Assembly (NCBI RefSeq): GCF_029784135.1
Contig: NC_073744.1
Location: forward strand, 64,740,593 to 64,804,592
Source: Toxorhynchites rutilus septentrionalis
Lineage: Eukaryota > Arthropoda > Insecta > Diptera > Culicidae
Direction of reading: 5' to 3'
Length of the DNA: 64,000 nucleotides
The notes beneath the pieces were generated by a model. It was not told where the DNA came from, did no database searches, and saw only the letters and a program-made list of their open reading frames with translations. Both the position numbers and the translations under genes were made by a program. This document shows positions 24,745 to 36,266 of the stretch, piece by piece (within the stretch, counting starts at the first letter, position 1; each line of letters starts with the position of its first letter).

Positions 24745-25639
24745 AAGTTGAAGTGTTGTTTGTTTACAATGGCACAAAGCAGCATAATCATCACCTGGTC
24801 TTATAGAAGTTGGATAGAGTGTAGCCGATCAGGCATTAATCACATCTTCGCCCGGCGGAGCTACGCGACAGTAAATTGCAGCAGAAGCTGAAGAGGAAGA
24901 CCAAGATCAAGGTGATTTCATCGTTCCGCACCTTGAGCCGGGAGCTCGGAGAAATCAGCCAAACGACATAGATGCCAGCCAAATTTCTGCAAAAGCTGGA
25001 AAATTTTGAGAAAAAACTGGAAAAAGCTGGGAAAATTTAAAAAAACTGGGAAAAACTGGAAGAATTGATTTTTTCTCAATAGTTTTATATTAACAATACA
25101 AATTAGGGTATACAGTGACAGTTTTTTCGTAATGAAATTTATTGTGAGGACAATGTAATGGGAGTGAAATTCTCTTCTAACAATTGGTGGAAACAAATTT
25201 GCTTACGAGAGGGCGCCGCTTCTGCCAGCGGGTCACGATAGGTTGGGACCGACTCGGTTGCTTTTCCTTTTTAGATGGGGACTTCACCCCATTACTTTAC
25301 CCTCAGAATAAAATTTAAAGCAAAAAAATAAACTCGTAAAAAATTGCGCGCCGTTGGCATTAGTTACCGTATCATTTTTTATTTTCCTCAATCTGTTCGT
25401 GATTATACATTTTAACATTATACTTTCGTTTTACATTTTGTGTCATTCTTACTAATCCTGACTGTTCTTTATGGATGTTCACATAATTTTTGGAAGCTAG
25501 AATTCCTCGAATAGTTTTTGCTCCTGTTCTACTCCCTAGTTTTGATTCGTTCAAATTGTATACTAAAAACAATCGTTCAGCGTTTGCTGAGAATTGCGGC
25601 AGAATCAAGCATGTTGATATTATTTTTTGTCAATTTGGG

Positions 25640-26695
25640 ATTTTGACATAGGACTATGTCTTTGATTTCTATATAGGGGGGTCACTCTACGAAAAATGTA
25701 ACGATTTATTAAGAGTTTTCAAACGCATATTACTCGAAATGGTTATTGCGACATATGTTGTGTTATATATCATTATACAGGAAAGTTATTCACAATTTTT
25801 TTTTGCTTGAAACATGAACAGTGAATATAGTAAAAAAGTTAACAATTTGACGATTCAATTGGGTATGTCTTCTTTCGATTGCACTATCCACTCGCTTCCT
25901 CCCCGACGCAACGAGCAATTTTTTTGCCTAGATTCGGGCGTTAGCTCATAATGTGAGTTGATGCGTAAAATGAATTTTTCTCCATTTTCCGATAATAGAC
26001 ATTTATTCTATATTATATTGTATGTTGTCCAATCAATTTGTGCTCAATTCATGTTTTTATCGGTCTCACTACTAACAATTTGTGTAATTGTGGTCCAGGA
26101 TGTCATAATATCGAGTATGTTGTTTGGTTATGTAAAAATGCAATAAATTAATTTAAATGGCTGCTGATTTAGAAGATCGAAAAGGTATACCCACGTAAAT
26201 CAGATTATGATAGCTTGGGTAGTCGCGATCTTACAGGGCTATAAAGTTATTACAAACAATGTTCCGGACAACGTGGTAATGCTATTTTTATCTATAATAT
26301 ATGTTTGTAGTCATAGATTGATTTGACTCAGTCTTATATTCATGTAGGTCCTAATTATTTAGACTTGTGTTTAAAAATGATACACGATGACTCTTTGTCT
26401 TCTTCTGCATGATTGAATAAACAGAAGAAAAGTGTAGAAATGGTATTTCTGTGTACATTTTTGAACAGAATGCGGCTCCGAATTCTACCACGTTATATCA
26501 TCTAACCCGTTTAAAGGATACAAGTGCATACAAGAAACGGTTTTTCCAGAGCATCCATTTGATGTATCAGAAGAGAAAAAAATACAGATTTTGAACAATT
26601 AAAAACTCAATTTAAACGCAATTACTACACACAATCACAGTCCTATGTCAAGATCCCGTCCGTGCCCCTAGGCTCAGACCCATCAACTTTTTTTT
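25640..26695. repeat. Repeat family V, copy inside the hAT-like element
   Basis: Left end 'ttgacataggactatgtc' at 25643, followed by 'ataggggggtcactctacg'. Right end 'agtcctatgtcaag' near 26640, followed by 'cctaggctcagacccatcaa'. The first 13 bases and the right motif are inverted copies, suggesting a DNA transposon. Homologous copy: 54025-56010, interrupted by other insertions. Partial copy: 16212 onward. No protein is recognisable. Confidence 0.65.
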
Positions 26696-26789
26696 TGGGA
26701 TAAAATTTTACCACTAAAGAAGCGTCCTGGCGTTCGTTTACAGTGAAGTCAGTGAAACCCAGGTTTCGATATCATTTCGATCGCAAATA

Positions 26790-28021
26790 TTAGGCTGTCA
26801 AAAAAGTCCTGCGGTATTTCCGCGAGGTGTCGTTGTAAGTGCGTAGTTCTAGTTGTATTCATTGTATCGAGTCATACTATAGCTTGTTGGAAAGGTATTT
26901 TTGCACGCTATAATATAGTCCTTGACAGACAAATAAAGAGAAAATCCGACATATTTTACAGTACTACTATGACAAACGCAAAAATGCATCTTAAGCTGCC
27001 AATAAAATTCGTGCAGTTTATGGACCCGATACAGTTTCCATTTCCACCGCACAACGATGGTTTCAACGTTTTCGTTCTGGTGTAAAGGTCGTCGAAGATG
27101 CGCCACGCTCCGAAAGGCCTGTCGTCGAAAATTGCGACAAAATCGCTGAATTAGCCGAGAAAGACCGGCATAGTAGCAGCCGTAGCATCGGCCAAGAGCT
27201 GGGGATAAGTCATCAAACCGTTATTAACCATTTGAAGGAGCTTGGATTCACAAAGAAGCTCGATGTATGGGTGCCACACACGTTGACGCAAAAAACATCT
27301 TTGACCGTATCGACGCATGTGAATCGCTGCTGAATCGCAACAAAATCGACCCGTTTCTGAAGCGGATGGTGACTGGCGATGAAAAGTGGGTCACTTACGA
27401 CAACGTGAAGCGCAAACGGTCGTGGTCGAAGCCTGCTGAAGCGGCTCAGACGGTGGCCAAGCCCTCATTAACGGCCAGGAAGGTTCTGCTGTGTGTTTGG
27501 TGGGATTGTCAAGGAATAATCTATTATGAGCTGCTTCCCTATGGCCAAACGCTCAATTCGGACCTGTACTGCCAACAACTGGACCGCTTGAAGGTAGCAC
27601 TCATGAAGAAGAGGCCATCTTTGATAAACAGAGGCCGCAGTCTTCCATCAGGACAACGCCAGGCCACACACTTCTTTGGTGACGCGCCAGAAGCTCCGGG
27701 AGCTCGGATGGGAGGTTCTATTGCATCCGCCGTATAGTCCGGACCTTGCACCAAGTGACTACCACCTGTTTTTGTCCATGGCGAACGAGCTAGGTAGTCA
27801 GAAGTTAGCCACAAAAGAGGCCTGTGAAAATTGGCTATCCGAGTTTTTTGCCAATAAGGAAGCGAGCTTCTATAACAGGGGTATTATGAAGTTGGCATCT
27901 CGTTGGGAACAAGTCATCGAACGAAACGGCGCATATTTGACTTAAAACAGATGATTGTAACTAATTTTATGAACAAATTAAAATTCAAAAAAAATACCGC
28001 AGGACTTTTTTGACAGCCTAA
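26790..28021 (+). mobile_element. mariner transposon, complete with ends
   Basis: 1232 bp bounded by inverted repeats of about 30 bp that start ttaggctgtcaaaaaagtcc and end in the exact inverse at 28021. TA lies on each side (26788-26789 and 28022-28023). Both ends match over about 28 positions, which indicates a young copy and makes it the last layer in the nested stack. Its transposase is nevertheless interrupted. Confidence 0.93.
26860..27945 (+). pseudogene. mariner D34D transposase, broken
   Basis: The reading shows EKIRHILQYYYDKRKNAS, a stop near 26991, then GPDTVSISTAQRWFQRF (helix-turn-helix region), LGISHQTVINHLKELGF and WVPHTLT, the mariner linker signature. A frameshift in an A run near 27293 leads to TGDEKWVTYDN (first Asp). 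A second shift near 27645 leads to HQDNARPH (second Asp) and HPPYSPDLAPSDYHLF, whose last Asp is 34 residues on, giving D34D. It ends ERNGAYLT at 27945. One stop and two frameshifts. Confidence 0.92.
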
Positions 28022-28760
28022 TATTTGGAAGACTTTGTGGAAGGAAGGAAGGTATTGAATTAGAGAGACTTTAAACTCTGAGAGTTCATTCGTCTCTTAA
28101 GACTTTGTAGAAGGGGAACCGTTTATATACTTCCTTTCTATGGCAATAGTTGGATCAACTATCGCCACGCCGATGATGATAGGATCATTCAAATTAATGC
28201 AATTTTAGAACTTGATTGCAGAGTGTAATTTAAAACTTTATCGAATTGGTCTTGAAATCAGCTATGGCGGTGGGTGAAATTTTACTACCTGACAAATATT
28301 CATTGATCAACATTTCGATAGCAGCACCTACATAAACATTACCCAAATTTAAAAAAGTTTTGCTGATTGAGTTTTACCGAAAAAATATAAAAAGCTGGAT
28401 AAAACTGAGAAAATTAAAAGATTTTTTGCCTTTGGTTGTTTTGCTGGCATGCTTTGAAAAAACTAGTAATATACAGGCAAAACTGGAAGGTTGGCAACCC
28501 TGCCAAACGGTGAAAAAGTACCAGACCAAAATGCAACTTTTTTTGCAGAAGCGTCAGTCGAGGTCGGCAGATTGCCGCAGGCAATCTGCCAGAAGAATAT
28601 GCTGGAGTTGCTGGTGAAAAAACATATTTCCGGTGAAGCGCGAGTTCGTGATCATAATGGATGACGAGGCATAGTTCCCGAAGAAGGTCCTTCTGTAGCT
28701 GACGATCAGCGGGAAGGATATGTCCAGGCCGTTGTTCTTTCCTTCATGGTTTGCGGTGAA

Positions 28761-31529
28761 CGTTGTACGAAGTGTCTGCCGGAAGTTGCCACCTTAATAA
28801 AAAATTATCGGAGCATGTGATTTTTAGTCGTACCTGACCTCGACCCATAAGTGATCACTGGATAAGATGAACCGGGAGATAAACGTTGTACTGAAAACGC
28901 CAAACCGCCAACCGCCAACAGAAAATTTTGAGCGAACTTCAGACGGAGGATCTACTCTATTAATCTCATGAACGGAGAAGCAGCTTATCGCCAAAGCCAA
29001 AAAAGAGGAGAAGAACATGCCGACTACTATCTTTTCATCGACCATGGCTATGGTTCCGACTAATTACCGTAAGAACGCCTGGCGTCATATCACCATGGTG
29101 ACAACATGGCACCTTAAGTGCTACAGCAAAACTAACAGTGCATTCAATAAAACGAGCTTTAAAAACGTTTGAAAAAAACAAAAAATAATTCGTTTGTAGC
29201 TTGTTTTAAACCCCACTTTTAAATATCTGGTCGTAATCTCTTACCAACAACGAAAAAAGCCAAGAGTGTGTGTATCGCACTCTTCCCAATTGGCAGATAT
29301 GAATACTCCACAACATTTCATAATTACAAATGAATAGCCAAAAACCGACTATGACGGTACATCGATGTGCATCCGCATGCATATTTTACAGATAATTTGA
29401 GTCGCATCGCCGTTGCACAAATGCATGAGACCACATGAGATGCATGCGATGATGATGATGATGTTCATGTTTAACCTATTGTTCCTCGAAAATGCCGTCG
29501 ATGGTAGAAACGTGTAATACTTGTGGTCCAGTGGTTCTCATCCATTATTGGTTGATCGTTTATTTGCTACCTTTGCTCTCCAGACCAGCTCGTGTTGCTG
29601 ATGTTTCGCGATAATGCGATGGAAATTTTTGCATAGACGCACAAAACCATCTCCCGATGGCCTGGTCCCTATTCGGCGCGGAAAATGCAATCGATTCACT
29701 GTCCGCGCGACCAACGGCGTTGATAGAAGATGAAGGAACATAACTGACATTTTTATACACTTATAGAGAGGCCCTATAATGTGCAAAAATTGAACCAGGG
29801 CTCGATCTACCCTGCGCGATAATCGTGAATATTGAGTTCATGATGACAACCAACATTTGAGGGATAATTTGTCGCGATTGTTTACGCGTAAACTTGTCAA
29901 CAGGCTATTGGTGAGGTATTGATCAACAATTCAACTCTCACACTAGAATCTTGATTAGCAAAACCACTTCTCGACTATTATACATGTAATGTTGTGAAGC
30001 TCCAAAATATGAACAAAGTCTAGTATATTAATATATATTTTTTACCACATGGCATGGAATCATCGGAATCAAAACTCACCATTTCAAGCGCTCCATGGTC
30101 GCGAACCCTAGCGGCGGATAGCTGATTTTGGCCATACCGCTTTCATAACGAGGGGTTAGTGAGTGTTTCGATAGACAAACTGAATTTAACACAAAAAGAA
30201 TAAAAATTTAAATTTATTTATAATCAAACTATTCCGAATATAAATTGTTTAAAGAACTAACACTCTTGTTTTGGTTTCTCGTTAAAACATTCTGATTTAG
30301 GAACCGTGTATAGTTCTCCAATTTAACAACTTCCCACTTAGTGTAATACAGTGACGTGACTTGATTGTATCACTGTGCGTTTATATCACTCTCGAATTTA
30401 TCACTGAAAATGTTTCGCTTATACCACGTTATCCGAAACATTAGAAATAATGTGTCCAATTTCTCTTTAAATTATTAAACAAAACATGAGAATTTCGCAG
30501 AAAAAAATATTTTAAAGCACTCATACTGATTGTGATAATCACAGTGATCACAGAAAATTTTCTTATTGTGTAATTTATGTTTAACACCTTTTCCATCTCG
30601 AAGCTCCTACTATTACTCTCATACGTTCGTAATCGATAAATATGGGTTATTCAGAGTCACAAATATGCCGAAAAAGAAGAACAAACTTATGAACCAGTCT
30701 GTTGTGAATTCAAGTACTAGACAAACTAAAAATATGCTGCTAAAGGTGAAATCGTTTTTGTATTCAAAATAATTGGTAATAAAAAATTCAATATTTTATT
30801 CTAAAGGAAAATACAGTCAACTAGAAACGGTTGTATACATGTGGTTTTTCATATAAAGAGAACTTAACAATATCATTTCTTCTGGAAATATTTACTTTTA
30901 TATTATATACATCGTCACATATTCATATTGTATGTGACGAAAAGTTTTCGGTCGATTTTCGAGCAATGAATACAAAGACTGAATATCATGATTTTAACGT
31001 TGACCAGCTATATAATTGCAATGAATCTGGGTTATTTTTCAAAATATTAAAACGTTACATTTGGAGAAAAATTCCTTTAGAGGATTCAGAACTTTCAAAG
31101 CCGGATAACTTACATGCCATGTTCCTACATCTCTGATACTCAGAATCTGTCATTATGATAATTGGAAGATCGAAGAACCCATGATACGACACCTTCAGTG
31201 TTCTATCCAGGATCTCTTAATGCCTGCATGTCAACTACACTCGACAAAAAAAAATAGAGGAACAAAGTGCGAAGTCAAAAGTTTTCATTGATTTTCGACA
31301 TGTTGTAGCTTCGTGAAAACTGTACAAGGATAATTTATTGCTTTAACAAAAAAAAACATTTGAATTTTTCGCATCGATTTCAAAAAAGAGTCAAAAACAG
31401 GTTTTTAGCACGACCGTTTCATATCGATACGTTCAGCCGAAGTTTCGAGTAAATTTGAGGACCACTTCACCGCAAATTGTATCAGAAATGCAGAATGTTA
31501 TGCGTACTCTAAAAATGAACGATACGTTA
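28761..31529. other. Intergenic region, no gene assigned
   Basis: No domain-bearing frame. A short (gat)n run lies near 29448-29463. The region 29300-29800 is somewhat richer in GC and has overlapping frames on the minus strand that look like chance. Two low-complexity AT stretches lie near 30180-30560 and 31240-31390. Confidence 0.4.
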
Positions 31530-32937
31530 CCCAGCAAACATAAAATCGCATAACAAGCGTATATACAACATCATATGCCCTAAAATTTGGTTGGCATATA
31601 ATGCGCCTAACTGGCATATGCATGCAAAAGTGGAGGCCATATAAATACATGGCAAATGATTACCGAATTTGTTTGGATGAATATGCAACTTTGACCGGCT
31701 TTGATGTTGAAATTGAATTGCGATCTAATATGAATATATTCATGAACCGTCAAAGCACCAAATACGACTTTGAAATTTAATTCAACAGCGGTTAAAACTT
31801 TCGAGTGCATCAGCATTTCATTGACATTTCAATATGATGTAATATGTTCTTTATTAGGATCTAATATGATTCACTGTTTCATGATTTTCTTCAGCATGCA
31901 ACACGATTCACTACAGTACTGAATCGATTTAAATTATACGCTTATACGACACACAAACTGCATCAGCGTAATATACGCATATGATGCGGATTAAATATAT
32001 TTTACGACAAAGTACATCATAAAATTGATGTTTATTATACCGAATTGCGACTTAATTTGATAATGGTATATGAACTCGACTTTTTACATTTTATGCGATT
32101 TCAAATATACACGATACATACTTTGATTGATATTATATGCGATTATGATTTATTCGGATTTCTTGTAAGACTTGGCATGTGCAAAATTATACGATTTACC
32201 CAGCAAACATTAAATCGCATAACAAGCGTATATATAACATCATATGCCCTAAAATTTGGTTGGCATATAATGCGCCTAACTGGCATATGCATGCAAAAGT
32301 GGAGGCCATATACATACATGGCAAATGCTTACCGAATTTGTTTGGATGAATATGCAACTTTGACCGGCTATAATAGCGACTTTTACCATACTCATATACG
32401 ATTTATTACAGACATCGAAAAAAAAAACAAATGGCGCAAAATATTTTTGTGAAATGTTTATTATAGCCTCACGAATCGCCATTTTTATATATGAGTATTT
32501 ATGTTTGTAGAAATAATAATTGTTTGATTGACTTGTGTTGGGAGTGGAATATGAATGTTTAAAATGACACAGATTGATGTTTGGTGAAAACTGCTCCGAT
32601 ATGGGTTCGAACTCCGGTCGTCTGGATAATATCGCCCAGCTATCTCGCGCGGCTATCTGAAATTTAATTCAACAGCGGTTAAAACTTTCGAGTGCATCAG
32701 CATTTCATTGACATTTCAATATGATGTAATATGTCCTTCATTAGGATCTAATTTGATTTACTGTGTAATTTGATAATGGTATATAAAATCGAGTTTTTAC
32801 ATTTTATGCGATTTCAAATATACACGATACATACTTTGATTGATATTATATGCGATTATGATTTATTCGGATTTCTTGTAAGACTTGGCACGTGCAAAAT
32901 TATACGATTTGATGTTTGCTGGGTAATGTTTGCTGGG
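31530..32937. mobile_element. MITE family with CCCAGCAAACAT ends, outer copy
   Basis: Begins CCCAGCAAACATAAAATCG at 31530 and ends ATGTTTGCTGGG at 32937, with TA at 31528-31529 and 32938-32939. The inside is AT-rich with many short inverted words such as 'ggcatatgcatgc'. It is split at its right terminus by a second copy (32199-32923). Without that insertion it is about 680 bp. There is no coding capacity. TA duplication suggests mobilisation by a Tc1/mariner-type enzyme. Confidence 0.8.
32199..32923. mobile_element. MITE family with CCCAGCAAACAT ends, inner copy
   Basis: A 725-bp copy with the same ends and the same opening 120 bp as the outer copy, inserted at a TA only about 12 bp from the outer copy's right tip (TA at 32197-32198 and 32924-32925). 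Its middle differs: bases 32455-32655 are not in the outer copy and include a 'gggttcgaactcc' stretch resembling a tRNA B box. It lacks about 170 bp that the outer copy has near 31890-32050. Confidence 0.8.
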
Positions 32938-32939
32938 TA

Positions 32940-33799
32940 CTTTCGTTTTCATACGTTTGTGGGTGAGTGCGTGTATATATGGGAATGCTCATTGCTCCTT
33001 GCAATCCTTGTACCAATGAATCGCTTCGTAACGTGTTATCGTGTAACGTGGATCCTTAGACTCGATTAGTGGTACCGGAGCTCGAAGCAGAAATATTATG
33101 TCACATATAGACGTATAGAGAATGGGCAATAAGAAATTAAAAAAAAAAACCGATGCTGAGGAAGACGAAAATGAAAAAAAAATTAATCGATACAGGTATC
33201 AACCGGAAATAACATCCCTGAAGTATGTATCTGAAACATCAACAGAATGTTATCTACTCAGAACGCCAATGTAAAATTTTAGTGATGCGATAGAATCCCC
33301 AGAACAAAACAACTGAGGTCATAGCTCATTTAGATTACTGTCGTTGAGAAAAATAAGAGAAACTAATATGAGAAAAACACTGCAACAATAGCTTCGTTAG
33401 AAACGTTTTTCTATAGATTTTGCATGTTATACGAAAATTTATTTTGAAACCGTTCATATATAAAAGCAAAAAGATTCGTCACTTTAAAAGAATATCTGTT
33501 TCGAATATATCACGTTTTCATTATATCACGCGAAAAAAAATTTTGGGCTTGATATAATCGAAACTCTACTGTATAATAAAATAGATAGAGAAATAATTCA
33601 AAACCTTATTTGGCAAGCCAAACAATATAGTATGCATTTCTTTAATATGTTCTTCCTTGAAAACTTCATTTTATGCCCATAGAGCTATCCAGTTTCTCGC
33701 ATTCAGTCGAGAAGTCCTAGCATTATAGCGTCAATTTTACATTAGTATAAAATTCGTTCGTCCTTCGAATTATTTTTATCTTGAAAGACTACGTATAAT
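32940..33799. other. Intergenic region, nothing recognised
   Basis: AT-rich sequence with poly-A runs near 33140-33180; no domain-bearing frame and no paired ends. Confidence 0.4.
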
Positions 33800-34070
33800 C
33801 GCATTCTCAGTGATTCGCACGGCGCGTATGTCGGTTGCCAAAATTGAGAACGAATTGAACTATCGGCCGATAAACAATCGTCGTGTGTGCGTAGATCGAT
33901 GTTAGCCAGTACTGATTCAACGGACGGCCGATAGTTGACCGACCGAATAGTTTGAATGCAATCGGGAAACCTATCAAACTGTTTTATCGGTCGTCACTGA
34001 ATCGGTGTAGTGTGCGCATATGCAGAACGCTCTACAAAAGCCGACAAAAGTCTGCAGTCTGCGGGGCCTC
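33800..34070. repeat. Relic of the GAGGCCCCGCAGACT-ended MITE
   Basis: The right end 'gtctgcagtctgcggggcct' (about 34051-34070) followed by TAA matches the terminus of the MITE at 3929-4105. Internal 'tatcggccgataaacaatcg' and 'acggccgatagttgacc' match its inner arms. The left end is not visible, so the copy is truncated or badly diverged. Confidence 0.5.
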
Positions 34071-34857
34071 TAAGCCTAAATGGAGACTATGTGGAAAAAC
34101 TGACAATGTTCTCCTCAAACAATCAAGCATCTTTCATTTCTCACGAACTTTTCAAACGAGCGTCGTAATCTCATTATGTCCCAGCGTATGTTGTTTGTAC
34201 TTGTTATGCAAACATTTTGATTAGAGATAGAGGGTAATAGTTGATGATAAAAATCGTTCAATGTGTATGGCCAAATTTAAACTATGGTAGAATTATTGAA
34301 CTTTTCTTGAGCCCAAACTGCTTGCATTAAGCTGACTTCAATTCAAGAAGTACGTTATTTGAAGTGTGAAACATTTGAATCGGTGGAATCAAGTACAACT
34401 TGAGTAAAAAACTCAAAAGTTAGTATTTTTGGTTAGTGTCAAATATGATCATATACCACAGCTTAAAATATGTGCGCTATGAAACCTAACACCCTGTATA
34501 TTCGAAGCTAATTGAACTCAATTTTGATACTTCAGGTTTGATCACGTTCTTGACTGAGGAAGTTATTCTTCAAAGAAAGTTTAGCCGACTTACAAAGGTA
34601 CACGATCAGGATGGGGAGACAAAAGGGGTATTTTAGTCTAGAAATTTGAAAAAAAAATTTACATTTGAGAAAATACCCTACAAAGAACTTTTCAAAAATC
34701 CCTTTATTTGCTGAGCTTGAACAGACTGTACAAATCGTAATTGCTCTCCGAGATTGACCTGGCCCAGCGAAATTGAAAAAAGAACATAGTGCATGACGCT
34801 TGGGAGCAGCAAGTCATTCTCATTGTGCAAGTTTCGGTGATTCGAACTTTAAATAGT

Positions 34858-35648
34858 TACGAGTCCCTCCTACAGAATGTAGTTCGTCTGGGGACGAATC
34901 TGCTCATCCTACCAAGCCCCCCTTCGAAAAAATTTGCCTCCTCCCTCCTCCCTGAACTCCCCAAAACTCCCACTCCTCCTCTCCCACCATCGATTTCATT
35001 TCCTTCTTCTGATATTTCCGAGCCAGTTCCAACCTCGTCCTCGTCTTCCTCTTCTGTTGTATCCTCTCCCCGTGTCAAGGTTTATCCAGAAGATGCACCT
35101 GGAACTGGTCCCTAGGTTGTTTTCTTCCGGCCCAAACCAAACGGAAAAGCACTGAATGTTATTCAGATCACGAAAGATCTGACAAGATACTACTCCTCCG
35201 TGATCGAAGTTTTAAAAGTTAGACCGAACAAACTGCGTGTTATCGTGAGTGACTGGAAACATGCAAACGGTATTGTGATCGACCAGAGGTTCACCCTAGA
35301 GTATCGTGTCTACGTGCCGTCCCATGACGTAGAAATCTGGGGGGTGGTAACTGAAACGGGTCTGACGTGTAAAATGATAAAAGAAGGATTTGGAAAATTT
35401 AAAAAACTCCCTTTGGTGAGTGTTGAAATCTTGGACTGCCGCCAACTAGGGAAAGTCTCCCAAGAAGGGGGAGAAACTAAATTCACGCCGTCCGACTCGT
35501 TTCGAGTAACTTTTGCTGGTTCCGCCCTCCCTGACTACGTCATGGTGGATAAATTGAGGCTGCCTATGCGACTCTTCGTGCCAAAGCCCATGACTTGCCA
35601 AAAACAGGAAGTGGGTTATATCTATGGTATAACCGCAAGGGTGACGTA
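34858..35648 (+). pseudogene. LINE ORF1 (gag-like) with one internal stop
   Basis: A Pro/Ser-rich N-terminal part (PTPPLPPSISFPSSD, then a run of Ser) leads to PEDAPGTGP, an in-frame TAG at 35113-35115, and then VVFFRPKPNGKALNVIQITK, KVRPNKLRVIVSDWKHAN, TLEYRVYVPSHDVEIWGVV, SDSFRVTFAGSALPDYV and RLFVPKPMTC. This order matches nucleic-acid-binding ORF1 proteins of LOA-type mosquito LINEs, where zinc knuckles would follow the last Cys. Here they are absent, and the frame ends in unrelated sequence at 35648. Confidence 0.8.
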
Positions 35649-35829
35649 GGACTATCGTTGATTTAGAGATCATTTGTTTGAAGTTGAATCTAAATCCATT
35701 CTGAATGAATGAATAAATGAATATTTGGGGGACTTCGGAAACGAGAGCGTTACGTTGGAGGCACAAGGTTTTATGCATCCAATATAGGATACGAAAAACC
35801 TTGTTCTGAAGAATAATCTTCAGAAGCTA

Positions 35830-36266
35830 ACCTGCTAACTGTACTCCGCAAAAATACCATCGCTAACTGGCAACGCAAGTGGAATGAAGATGAATCGGGC
35901 CGGTGGTTTCACTCGATTATCCCTAAGGTTAGCCTCAAACCGTGGTTCAAAAGTCTAGACTTGAGTCGGGACTTTATTCGCACCTTCTCCCGACTCATGT
36001 CCAATCACTGTTCGTTAGACGCGTTACTCTTTCGTTTCAATCTGGCCGGTAGCAATCTCTGCATTTGTGGCCGAGGTTACCATGACATCGAACACGTTGT
36101 TTGGGCGTGTGAGGTGTATCTTGTTGCCAGATCGAATTTAGAAAACTCCCTTCGGGCTAGAGGAAGGCAGCCCAATGTGCCGGTGAGAGATGTGTTGGCT
36201 CGGTTAGACCTTGATTACATGTCCCATATATATGTTTTCCTTAAAGCTATAGATCTTCGTGTGTGA
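35830..36266 (+). pseudogene. LINE ORF2 C-terminus with zinc-finger-like motif
   Basis: The reading continues RKNTIANWQRKWNEDESGRW, FHSIIPKVSLKPWFK and RDFIRTFSRLMSNHCSLDAL, then LCICGRGYHDIEHVVWAC, a CxC-H-C type finger found at the end of R1/LOA/jockey-type ORF2 proteins, and stops at 36264-36266 after AIDLRV. Upstream catalytic domains are deleted. Confidence 0.82.

Larger units (their letters stand above)
23288..24821 (-). mobile_element. Tc1-like transposon with paired inner and outer repeats (IR/DR-like)
   Basis: The ends match: cattctgtccaacttctat at 23288 and the inverted form ending 'gttggatagagtg' at 24821, with TA on both sides (23286-23287, 24822-24823). Each end also has an inner copy of the motif tccagtttctataagac: 23467-23486 on the left and inverted at 24608-24627 on the right. 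The outer-to-inner spacing is 173 and 188 bp. Two direct repeats within each inverted repeat is the IR/DR plan known from Sleeping Beauty-like Tc1 elements. Length 1534 bp. Confidence 0.85.
24967..28502. mobile_element. hAT-like non-autonomous element with ~8-bp target duplication
   Basis: The left end reads catagatgccagcc and the right end reads ggttggcaaccctg; compared as inverted repeats they agree at about 10 of 14 positions. Flanks are ccaaacga (24959-24966) and ccaaacgg (28503-28510), an 8-bp duplication with one mismatch, the hAT pattern. Subterminal 'aaaagctgg' and 'aaactgg' motifs repeat near both ends. No hAT transposase frame is visible. The 3.5 kb is mostly later cargo: a family V repeat and a complete mariner. 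Confidence 0.65.
23087..28760 (+). mobile_element. Family A IS630-type element, split by two younger transposons
   Basis: Three pieces read through as one element when the insertions are removed: 23087-23287 (matching 10483-10680), 24824-24966 (matching 10750-10860 with GRPAVLRDSK-like wording), and 28503-about 28760, which continues with 'gaagcgtcagtcgagg' (matching 10893-10910) and a transposase-like phrase ending VIIMDDEA, probably the first catalytic Asp. The insertions are the Tc1 element 23288-24821 and the hAT-like element 24967-28502. Family A is therefore the oldest layer. Outer ends not found. Confidence 0.7.
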
